A stretch of 16,006 nucleotides of DNA from positions 1-16,006 of the forward strand of contig DATLYH010000313.1 of the NCBI GenBank assembly GCA_035575035.1, given 5' to 3'. The DNA comes from DATLYH01 sp035575035. GTDB taxonomy: Bacteria; Planctomycetota; Planctomycetia; Gemmatales; Gemmataceae. The notes beneath the pieces were generated by a model, which was not told the DNA's origin, did not search any database, and saw only the letters and a list, made by a program, of their open reading frames with translations. This document shows positions 1-5,955 of this stretch, in pieces. The position numbers were made by a program, and so were the translations under genes. Numbering within the stretch: the first letter of the stretch is position 1; every line of letters starts with the position of its first letter.

Positions 1-1
1 C

Positions 2-595
2 TACCTCTACCGCCGCATTGGCTCGATCAAGCACCAGCCGGTCCCGTTCAACCAGGTGATGGACTTCACCGTCATCCAGAAGCTCGGCAAGGAGGAGAAA
101 TACGCCTCGCAGAAGGACGAGTACACCTCCAGCTTCGTGCAGAAGTCGGCCACCGAGATCAAGGGAGCAGAGAAGGAGATCCTGACCAACACCGTCTACA
201 TCCACTTCGCCCCTAACAGCTGGGACCCCTACAAGAAGATCACCAGAGAAGTGGACGGCAAGACGGTCGAGGAGCTGTACGACCCGAGGGTGGACCTGGT
301 GCTGGCCGAGATTGCCAAACTGGCCGGGCAGTTCGGCGCCGCCCACATCGTTATCGAGGGGCACGCCGACGCCTCGAACAAGGGGCAGGTGCCGGTGACC
401 CTGGTCAAGCAGCTGTCGGAGAACCGGGCCAACGCGATCAAGGAGGCGCTGCTGGCGAAGTACCCTAGTCTGGACGCCAAGCGCTTCGCCACCGCGGGGA
501 TGGGCTGGGACGTGCCGGCCGACCCCAACGACCCCGACAACCATGCGAAGAACCGCCGGGTGGAGGTGAAGGTCTACTCGGCGGAGAAACAGTGA
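2..595 (+). CDS. OmpA-family C-terminal domain protein, 5'-truncated; probable ABC substrate-binding/OmpA fusion
   Basis: The frame is open from base 2, so the gene starts before the window; 197 residues are visible. Roughly the last 110 residues form an OmpA-like peptidoglycan-binding domain. It has the IEGHAD motif near base 355, LSENRAN near 415 (its Arg is the usual diaminopimelate contact), a glycine-rich AGMGWDVP segment, and the terminal KNRRVEVKV signature. The residues before it (IGSIKHQPVPFNQVMDF and following) are not OmpA and could be the end of a periplasmic solute-binding domain. The stop lies 1 nt before the permease ATG and an ABC permease and ATPase follow. I therefore infer a substrate-binding protein tethered to peptidoglycan; planctomycetes are known to carry such binding-protein/OmpA fusions. 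The OmpA domain is seen directly, while the solute-binding half is inferred because most of it is outside the window. Confidence 0.85.
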   Translation, partial: YLYRRIGSIKHQPVPFNQVMDFTVIQKLGKEEKYASQKDEYTSSFVQKSATEIKGAEKEILTNTVYIHFAPNSWDPYKKITREVDGKTVEELYDPRVDLVLAEIAKLAGQFGAAHIVIEGHADASNKGQVPVTLVKQLSENRANAIKEALLAKYPSLDAKRFATAGMGWDVPADPNDPDNHAKNRRVEVKVYSAEKQ

Positions 596-596
596 C

Positions 597-1616
597 ATGA
601 CCAAACAAGCACCTGTCGGCCCTGCACCGCCCCCCGTCGGCGGTCCGCCCCCCGACGGCCGGTTCCGGCGCTTCTTCAACGATCTCCTCGCCATCCGCAA
701 GGAGATCGGGCCGGTGCAGTCCGTCCTCTTTGGCCTGTTGTGCGTTGCCGTCTGCTTCGCCCTGTGGTGGTACATCACCCGGGGCGAGCCGAGCGAGCGG
801 ATCGTACCGCCGACCAAGGGGCTGCCGAGCCCCGAAGAGACGCTGGAGAGCTTCGAGAGCCTCTGGTTCGACCGGGAGTTGACGCGCAACACCTACGCCA
901 GCCTGCGGCGGGTGACTCTCGGCTTCGGCCTGGCTGCTCTGGTCGGCATCCCCCTCGGGGTGCTGGCCGGCTGCTTCGCCCGCGTCCACGCCTTCTTCAA
1001 CCCCCTGGCCACGTTCGGGCGGAACATCCCGGTAGCGGCGCTAATCCCGCTGACCTTCTCCTTCTTCGGCATCAGCGAGTTCCAGAAGGTGATGTTCATC
1101 TTCATCGCCAGCGTGGCCTTCGTCTTTTCCGACACTGCCCGGGCGGTGCAGGACGTCGGCACCCACTACATCGACACCGCCTACACCCTGGGGGCCAGCC
1201 GCTGGCAGGTGATCATGAAGGTCCTCGTGCCGCTGGCCATGCCGAGCGTCTTCAACTCGCTGCGGCTGCTGTTCGGCCTGGCCTTCGGCTACATCATGCT
1301 GGCGGAGGTGATCACGATTGCTGGCGAGGGGGCCGGCGGCCTGGGACACATCATCAACGTCTCGCAGCGGCAGGGACCGCGGGAACACATTATCCTGATC
1401 CTGCTGATCATCCCGATCGTCGCCCTGGTCATCGACCGCATCCTCTACTGGATCCAGCGGGAGCTGTTCCCGTACCGCTACGGCGGCGCGGGGATCCTCA
1501 ACCAGTTGCTCGGCGTGGTGCTGCACGGCTGGGACGACCTGAAGTCATGGTTCTGGAAGCCGTCCCCCGAGGCAAGCCTGATCCTGTCCCAGGCCCGTCA
1601 GCCGGAGCGTGCCTGA
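597..1616 (+). CDS. ABC transporter permease, SsuC/TauC/NrtB-type (BPD_transp_1)
   Basis: Inner-membrane permease of 339 residues for a binding-protein-dependent importer. The N-terminus has a Pro/Gly-rich cytoplasmic stretch (residues 5-20), then a membrane segment at about 41-60. Further hydrophobic segments lie at about 106-126, 144-158, 163-178, 222-242 and 264-280. The EAA loop that docks on the ATPase is clear at about 192-214 (DTAYTLGASRWQVIMKVL, then VPLAMP), with the invariant Gly in LGAS. This layout and the following ATPase match the nitrate/sulfonate/taurine/bicarbonate transporter family. The substrate cannot be read from the sequence. The C-terminal 50 residues (amphipathic WDDLKSWFW and a polar tail) extend past the usual end of the family. 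The ATG lies 1 nt after the upstream stop, implying translational coupling. Confidence 0.93.
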   Translation: MTKQAPVGPAPPPVGGPPPDGRFRRFFNDLLAIRKEIGPVQSVLFGLLCVAVCFALWWYITRGEPSERIVPPTKGLPSPEETLESFESLWFDRELTRNTYASLRRVTLGFGLAALVGIPLGVLAGCFARVHAFFNPLATFGRNIPVAALIPLTFSFFGISEFQKVMFIFIASVAFVFSDTARAVQDVGTHYIDTAYTLGASRWQVIMKVLVPLAMPSVFNSLRLLFGLAFGYIMLAEVITIAGEGAGGLGHIINVSQRQGPREHIILILLIIPIVALVIDRILYWIQRELFPYRYGGAGILNQLLGVVLHGWDDLKSWFWKPSPEASLILSQARQPERA

Positions 1617-1617
1617 T

Positions 1618-2538
1618 ATGAACCCAACCGGAACCGAGACCGCCGCCGCTGACCAGGTTCCCATCAGTCAGGTCGTAGGGATGGGGCGGGTGCTGGAGCA
1701 CGTCCGCCGGCCCGAGGAGGTGCGCCGGCCGCACGTGGTCGAATTCCGCAAGGTGACCAAGACTTACAACGTCGGCCAACCCAACGCCTTCACCGCCATC
1801 AAGGACGTGACCTTCGTCGTCGAGGACCTGGTCGGCAAGGGGGAATTCATCTGCGTGCTGGGGCCGTCGGGCTGCGGCAAGAGCACCATCCTGCGGCTGA
1901 TCGCCGGCCTGCCGCCGCAGCACCCGGCGACCGAGGGGGAAGTGCTGGTGCAGGGCCGGCCGGTGAGCGGGCCGGGCGCCGACCGCGGCATGGTCTTCCA
2001 GGACTACACCAGCTTCGACCATCGCACGGTGCTCGACAACATTGCCTTCGGCCTGGAGTGTATGGGGGTGCCGCGCCGCCAGCGCTACGACCTGGCCCGC
2101 TACTGGATCGGCCGGGTCGGGCTGCGGGTGGACACCGACCAGTACAAGTACCCGCACGAGCTGTCCGGCGGTATGCGGCAGCGAGTAGCCATCGCCCGGA
2201 CGCTGATTCTGCGGCCGCGGATCATCCTGATGGACGAGCCGTTCGGCGCCCTCGACCCGCAGACGCGCATGAACATGCAGGACCTCCTGATCGCCCTGTG
2301 GAAGGAGGTGGAGGCAACCGTCTTCTTCATCACCCACTCAATCGAGGAAGCGGTCTTTCTGGGCGACCGGATTTACATCATGAGCAACTCGCCGGGCACC
2401 ATCCTGAAGGAGCTGAAGATCGAGCCGTCGGATCGGCCCTCCAAGGAGATGCAGCGTGAGCCGCGCTTCCAGGAGACGGTCTATTACATCCGCGAATTGA
2501 TCAGCCAGTTGGAGGAGAGCCGGCGAGCGGGAACATAG
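1618..2538 (+). CDS. ABC transporter ATP-binding protein, SsuB/TauB/NrtD-type
   Basis: Cytoplasmic ATPase partner of the preceding permease, 306 residues from the ATG at 1618. That start has GGAG (1604-1607) 10 nt upstream and repeats the 1-nt spacing of the previous gene pair. A GTG at 1609 would add three residues but has its Shine-Dalgarno too close. Motifs are complete: Walker A GPSGCGKST (82-90), Q-loop VFQDY (116-120), signature LSGGMRQ (172-178), Walker B IILMDEP (192-198), D-loop GALD (200-203) and H-loop His220 in ITHS. About 35 residues precede the ATPase core (VVGMGRVLEHVRRPEEV), a longer N-terminus than typical SsuB proteins. Substrate is unknown. The stop codon TAG (2536-2538) lies one base outside the inserted heptamer-repeat cassette. 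Confidence 0.94.
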   Translation: MNPTGTETAAADQVPISQVVGMGRVLEHVRRPEEVRRPHVVEFRKVTKTYNVGQPNAFTAIKDVTFVVEDLVGKGEFICVLGPSGCGKSTILRLIAGLPPQHPATEGEVLVQGRPVSGPGADRGMVFQDYTSFDHRTVLDNIAFGLECMGVPRRQRYDLARYWIGRVGLRVDTDQYKYPHELSGGMRQRVAIARTLILRPRIILMDEPFGALDPQTRMNMQDLLIALWKEVEATVFFITHSIEEAVFLGDRIYIMSNSPGTILKELKIEPSDRPSKEMQREPRFQETVYYIRELISQLEESRRAGT

Positions 2539-2539
2539 G

Positions 2540-2563
2540 AAGGATGAAGGATGAAGGATGAAA
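2540..2563 (+). repeat. Left terminal inverted repeat, three GGATGAA units
   Basis: Units start at 2542, 2549 and 2556, with AA before and A after them. The arm is a perfect reverse complement of 2939-2962. It also supplies the ATG at 2551 and the AAGG 7 nt upstream of it. Confidence 0.9.
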
Positions 2564-2850
2564 AGAAGACGGAAAACGACACAAAGCCGATCGACTTGAA
2601 GTTGCGAACCAGGCAGTTCGCGATACGTGTGATCCGGTTGTTTTCGGCTCTCCCTAACACGACCGAGGCCCAAGTTCTCGGCAAGCAACTCCTGCGCTCG
2701 GGCACGTCGGTGGGAGCCCACTACCGGGAAGCAATGCGAAGCCGGTCCAACGCAGAGTTCATCAGCAAGCTGGAGGGCGGTCTTCAGGAGCTGGAGGAGA
2801 CCGCTTACTGGTTGGAACTGCTCGGTGATACGGGAATCTTTCCTGAGTAA
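2551..2850 (+). CDS. Four-helix-bundle protein (S23/bIVP family), shortened by an in-frame TAA
   Basis: Encodes 99 residues of the small four-helix-bundle family related to the protein found in 23S rRNA intervening sequences and to the Avd accessory protein of diversity-generating retroelements. Family features are LKLRTRQFAIRVIRLFSALP, LGKQLLRSGTSVGAHYREA, and EFISKLEGGLQELEETAYWLELL. The molecular function of stand-alone members is not established; the related Avd proteins bind nucleic acid. Start: the ATG lies inside the left heptamer arm, with AAGG 7 nt upstream (2540-2543). The protein stops at FPE just before the usual last helix, and the missing helix is still encoded in frame after the TAA. 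Family members are about 115-130 residues, so this product is short and probably unstable or inactive unless the stop is read through. Confidence 0.75.
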   Translation: MKDEKKTENDTKPIDLKLRTRQFAIRVIRLFSALPNTTEAQVLGKQLLRSGTSVGAHYREAMRSRSNAEFISKLEGGLQELEETAYWLELLGDTGIFPE

Positions 2851-2934
2851 CGGCTCGCCGATTTGAAGAGAGAAGCGGACGAGTTAACTGCTATACTGAC
2901 AACCTGCGTCAAGAATGCCAAAATGAGGCAATAA
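2851..2934 (+). pseudogene. In-frame C-terminal remnant of the S23 four-helix-bundle gene
   Basis: Directly after the TAA at 2848-2850 the same frame continues with RLADLKREADELTAIL and then TTCVKNAKMRQ, ending at TAA 2932-2934. This matches the fourth helix of the family, where the conserved pattern is about PEERL..L..EA.EL.AIL. With one residue in place of the stop the product would be 127 residues, the normal length. A single substitution such as GAA or GAG to TAA would explain the break, because no frame change is needed. Confidence 0.7.
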
Positions 2935-2938
2935 CTTG

Positions 2939-2962
2939 TTTCATCCTTCATCCTTCATCCTT
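2939..2962 (-). repeat. Right terminal inverted repeat, three TTCATCC units
   Basis: Units start at 2940, 2947 and 2954. The arm is a perfect reverse complement of 2540-2563 and lies 4 nt after the second stop of the S23 reading frame. The CAGGG Shine-Dalgarno of the next gene (2964-2968) lies just outside it. Confidence 0.9.
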
Positions 2963-2975
2963 TCAGGGTTCAGCC

Positions 2976-3845
2976 GTGGGCTTCGGCAAGTACCTGAAGA
3001 AGGCGTTCCTGTATCACTGGAACCTGCTGGCCTTCGCCGGCGGCCTGGGCTTTGCGCTGCTGAGTGGTATCCCCGATGTGATGGTCCCGCTCGTTCTGGC
3101 CGGCGAGATCGCCTACCTGGGACTGCTCGGCACCCACCCCAAGTTCCAAAAGTATGTCGATGCCCAAGAAGCCAAGGAGGCGCGCCAGCAGGGAAGCGCT
3201 CAGGCCGAACAGACCGTCCAGCGCATCCTTGACGCCCTGCCCGACCGGCTGGTCCAGCGCTTCGAGACGCTGCGCGAGCGCTGCCTGGAGCTGCGGCAGA
3301 TCGCCCAGGAACTCCGCGACCCGCACCGCGTCGGCACGCCCCTGCCCCTGGAGGAACTCCAGCTGGCTGGGCTTGACCGGCTCTTGTGGATCTACCTGCG
3401 GCTCTTGTTTACGCAGTACTCACTGGAACGCTTCCTGAATCAGACTGCCGAACAGGAGATCCTCCAGGACATCAAGAACCTGGAGACCCGGCTCAAGGCG
3501 CTGCCGCAGGACAACGACAACCCGCAGAGGCAGAAGATCCGCAAATCCCTGGAGGACAACCTGGAGACTTCCCGGGCCCGGTTGGCCAACTACCGGAAGG
3601 CCCGCGACAACATGGAGATCGTCAAGCTGGAGATCGACCGGCTGGAGAACAAGATCCGCTCGCTCAGCGAGCTGGCGATCAACCGGCAGGAACCCGACTT
3701 TATCGCCTCCCAGGTCGATCAGGTGGTCAGCGGCATGGTGCAGACCGAGCGGACCATGAGCGAGTTGCAGTTCGCCACCGGGCTGGCCGCCGAGGAGGAG
3801 GTGCCCGCGCTGGTCCAGCGCCCGACGGTTGAAGCCAGGAAATAA
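2976..3845 (+). CDS. Membrane-anchored coiled-coil protein of unknown function
   Basis: A 289-residue protein whose family I do not recognise. Two closely spaced hydrophobic segments (about 14-31 and 33-53) form an N-terminal hairpin. A long charged helical region follows: residues 62-116 and 155-262 show heptad-like Leu/Ile spacing (for example DIKNLETRLKAL and MEIVKLEIDRLENKIRSL), predicting coiled coil. A hydrophobic island at 128-146 (LQLAGLDRLLWIYLRLLF) lies between them. Start: GTG at 2976 with CAGGG 7 nt upstream; the frame is open further upstream, but only through the cassette repeat arm. The stop precedes the zinc-finger gene's ATG by 13 nt. Its place behind an ABC permease and ATPase suggests a scaffold or accessory for that transporter, which is inference. 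Confidence 0.8.
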   Translation: MGFGKYLKKAFLYHWNLLAFAGGLGFALLSGIPDVMVPLVLAGEIAYLGLLGTHPKFQKYVDAQEAKEARQQGSAQAEQTVQRILDALPDRLVQRFETLRERCLELRQIAQELRDPHRVGTPLPLEELQLAGLDRLLWIYLRLLFTQYSLERFLNQTAEQEILQDIKNLETRLKALPQDNDNPQRQKIRKSLEDNLETSRARLANYRKARDNMEIVKLEIDRLENKIRSLSELAINRQEPDFIASQVDQVVSGMVQTERTMSELQFATGLAAEEEVPALVQRPTVEARK

Positions 3846-3858
3846 AGGGGACCCTCCG

Positions 3859-4893
3859 ATGAGCCACAACGACCGGCCGGCCGCCCTGCCCGAGGAGCAG
3901 GTCCGCGAGATCATCAACCGTTGGAACGATCAGGGCTACTTCCGCATCAAGTACCTGGGCGACAAGATCTTCATCGACGAGATCATCCCCCACTACTCCT
4001 ACACCCTCCGCCTGCAAACCGAGTATGAGGAGCGCTCAGTCCGTCCGGTGACGGTGCCGTTCTCCGGTGGCGCGGTGGACGATCAGGGCCGACCGCCCGA
4101 CCCGTGGGACATCCCGGTCCGCCGACCCGACGACTTTGAGAACCGTACCGAGATGCTCGCCGTCCCGCACACCGAGCGCGTTGGCCCGTGCTCGCACTGT
4201 GCCGGGCAGGGGCGGGTGGACTGCCTCTCCTGCTACGGTTCCGGGAGGGTCAATTGTCCCTGGTGCCACGGCACCGGCTACCGCGAACGCCGCGAGATGC
4301 GTACCGAGCGCGACATCCACGGCAACCTCAGCACTCAGACCGTGACCATCCGCGACAGCTGCACTTGCGCGGGGGGTAAGGTCACTTGCAGCTCCTGCTC
4401 GGGGAACGGGCGGATCGTCTGTCCCGGCTGCGACGGTTCGGGCTGCGTCAAGACCTTCGACCAGCTCACCGTCTGTTTCCGTTGCGACACCCTGAGCGCG
4501 GTGCTGGACGAGACCGGCGTGCCGGACCAGCTGGTTGGCGAGCTGTCCGGCGAAGTGGTGGTGGACGAGCGGGGACCGCGGGTGGACCGGGTTTCTCCGG
4601 TGACGCCGGAGGTGGACCGCCAGGTGCGGACGTTGCTGCAAAAGTCGCACGCCGTGGACGAGGCCCAGTCACGGATCCTCTTGCAGCAGCTGCGCGTCGA
4701 GCGGGTGGGCATCCAGGAGGTCCGCTACCGCTATGCGGGGGTGGAGCGGCAGTTGTGGATTTGCGGCAACGAGCAGTATGTCCACGCGCCCGGCGTGCCG
4801 TGGCAGTGGAAGCGGCTGGCCGCCATCCTGGCCGGGGCAGCGGCTGCCGTCATCGCCGTCATCGTGGTGGTGCTCCTGCTTCTCTTCGGCTGA
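3859..4893 (+). CDS. DnaJ-type zinc-finger protein with C-terminal membrane anchor
   Basis: 344 residues from the ATG at 3859, which has AAAGGGG (3844-3850) 8 nt upstream; an in-frame TTG at 3829 overlaps the previous gene and is less likely. The middle carries DnaJ-like CxxCxGxG zinc motifs in two groups. The first is CSHCAGQG (111-118), CLSCYGSG (122-129) and CPWCHGTG (133-140). The second is a degenerate CTCAGG (168-173), CSSCSGNG (177-184) and CPGCDGSG (188-195), with an extra CFRC at 206-209. There is no J domain, so it is not a DnaJ co-chaperone itself. Residues 320-343 are a single hydrophobic segment at the extreme C-terminus, predicting a tail anchor with the zinc-finger region in the cytoplasm. 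Role unknown; a protein-folding or assembly factor for the neighbouring membrane complex is plausible. Confidence 0.82.
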   Translation: MSHNDRPAALPEEQVREIINRWNDQGYFRIKYLGDKIFIDEIIPHYSYTLRLQTEYEERSVRPVTVPFSGGAVDDQGRPPDPWDIPVRRPDDFENRTEMLAVPHTERVGPCSHCAGQGRVDCLSCYGSGRVNCPWCHGTGYRERREMRTERDIHGNLSTQTVTIRDSCTCAGGKVTCSSCSGNGRIVCPGCDGSGCVKTFDQLTVCFRCDTLSAVLDETGVPDQLVGELSGEVVVDERGPRVDRVSPVTPEVDRQVRTLLQKSHAVDEAQSRILLQQLRVERVGIQEVRYRYAGVERQLWICGNEQYVHAPGVPWQWKRLAAILAGAAAAVIAVIVVVLLLLFG

Positions 4894-4901
4894 CGTTTGA
4901 C

Positions 4902-5663
4902 ATGTCTTCGACTCCAGTGGCCCTGGTGACCGGCAGCGGCAAGCGCCGCATTGGCTGGCACGTCGCGGACGCCCTGGCCGGACGCGGCTACGCCCTGGTC
5001 ATCCACTACCGCCGCTCCGCGGCCGAAGCGGCCGAGGCCGTCGCCCATTTCCAGAACAAGGGCGTCCCGGCCGTCGCCTTCCAGGCCGACCTGACCAACG
5101 AGGAAGCGGCCCGCGCCCTGGTGCAGCAAACCCTCGACCGCTTTGGCCGACTCGATGTGCTGGTCAACTGTGCGGCGGCGTGGGGAAGCAAACGCCTTGA
5201 GGAAGTGACCGCAGCCGACGTCCGCCATTACTTCGAGACCAATACTCTGAGCACCTTCGTCTGCTGCCAGCAGGCCGGGCTGGCGATGGTGCGGCAAGAG
5301 CAAGGCGGCTGCATTATCACGCTGGGCGACTGGGCAATCGTTCGGCCCTACCTGAACTACGCGGCTTATTTCCCGTCGAAGGGGGCGATCCCGACCCTGA
5401 CGCGCTGCCTGGCGGTCGAGCTGGGGGCGCGGAACCCGCGCGTGCGGGTCAACTGCATCTTGCCGGGGCCGGTGATGCTGCCGCCCGACCTGCCCGAGGC
5501 AGAGCGGCGGCAGGCGATCGAGGCCACCCTGGTCAAGCGCGAGGGGAGCGCCGGGCACATTGCCCAGGCGGTGCTGTTCCTGATCGACAACGACTACGTC
5601 ACCGGCATCTGCCTGCCGGTGGACGGCGGCCGTACTATCTTCGCGCCGGACAGTGTGGTCTGA
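4902..5663 (+). CDS. Pteridine-reductase-like short-chain dehydrogenase/reductase
   Basis: An NAD(P)H-dependent reductase of 253 residues with a Rossmann fold. The cofactor loop is TGSGKRRIG (10-18), basic residues in HYRRSA (35-40) suggest NADPH preference, and VNCAA (88-92) replaces the common NNAG. The active site is Asp143-Tyr156-Lys160 (LGDWA, then YFPSK). The Asp at the position usually held by Ser, with Tyr 13 and Lys 17 residues later, is the arrangement of trypanosomatid pteridine reductase PTR1 and related FolM-type enzymes. The C-terminal ITG/VTG...VDGG signature is present (VTGICLPVDGG). Likely substrates are pterins, but this is inferred from family resemblance. The ATG at 4902 lies 8 nt after the previous stop, with only a weak Shine-Dalgarno, suggesting translational coupling. 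It may be an unrelated passenger of the operon. Confidence 0.88.
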   Translation: MSSTPVALVTGSGKRRIGWHVADALAGRGYALVIHYRRSAAEAAEAVAHFQNKGVPAVAFQADLTNEEAARALVQQTLDRFGRLDVLVNCAAAWGSKRLEEVTAADVRHYFETNTLSTFVCCQQAGLAMVRQEQGGCIITLGDWAIVRPYLNYAAYFPSKGAIPTLTRCLAVELGARNPRVRVNCILPGPVMLPPDLPEAERRQAIEATLVKREGSAGHIAQAVLFLIDNDYVTGICLPVDGGRTIFAPDSVV

Positions 5664-5673
5664 GCGCCCGAGT

Positions 5674-5811
5674 CTAGCGCTCGCCGTGGTCTGCCGCCCG
5701 GGGACGGTCGCGGTTGTTGTGGATGCCCTTTTCGCCGTCGCCGCCGCAGCCCAGGCCGAGCCCCGCCAGGAGCACGCCGGTCAGCACCAGGGTCAGCAAT
5801 CTTCGCAGCAT
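5674..5811 (-). CDS. Small exported protein, possible lipoprotein (45 aa)
   Basis: Read on the minus strand from the ATG at 5811. It has a positively charged start (MLRR), a hydrophobic core (LLTLVLTGVLLAGLGLG) and then Cys22 followed by GGDGEKG. The Cys after a small residue resembles a lipobox, though the -3 position is Gly rather than the preferred Leu, so lipidation is uncertain. The mature part is only about 24 polar residues. GGTGG about 6 nt upstream is a modest ribosome-binding site. It lies downstream of the mlaE-like gene on the same strand (144 nt gap) and converges with the SDR gene, their stops being 10 nt apart. Similar tiny lipoproteins are common in planctomycetes; no function can be assigned. 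Confidence 0.5.
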   Translation of the reverse strand: MLRRLLTLVLTGVLLAGLGLGCGGDGEKGIHNNRDRPRAADHGER

Positions 5812-5955
5812 GTGTCCGCCACCGTAAAGGTGATCCTTGCCGCCCGCGAACCGAAGGCCAACGCTCCGGATCGCCGTTTTCCTTACCCTAATAAACAAGG
5901 GACCGACCGTGAAGGACGGGCTGATCGCCGGCCAAGCCGTGTGCCGCCCGCTGTG

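Larger units (their letters stand above)
2540..2962. mobile_element. Heptamer-repeat-bounded S23/four-helix-bundle cassette (423 bp)
   Basis: The segment is bounded by perfect 24-bp inverted repeats: three tandem GGATGAA units plus flanking A's at 2540-2563, and their reverse complement at 2939-2962. Between them lies only a small four-helix-bundle (S23/bIVP-like) gene, whose codon choice (ttg, ata, agg, cga, ttt) is visibly less GC-rich than the flanking operon. The cassette separates two genes of an otherwise tightly spaced operon; without it the gap would be about 14 nt. There is no transposase and I see no target-site duplication, so any movement would need factors supplied in trans. The inverted ends and content are seen directly. 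Mobility is inferred from position, composition and structure. Confidence 0.6.

Noticed and set aside
5662..5682. GAGCGC/GCGCTC hairpin between the convergent SDR and small-protein genes
   Set aside because: A perfect 6-bp stem with a 9-nt loop, but no T run on either side; too weak to call a terminator.
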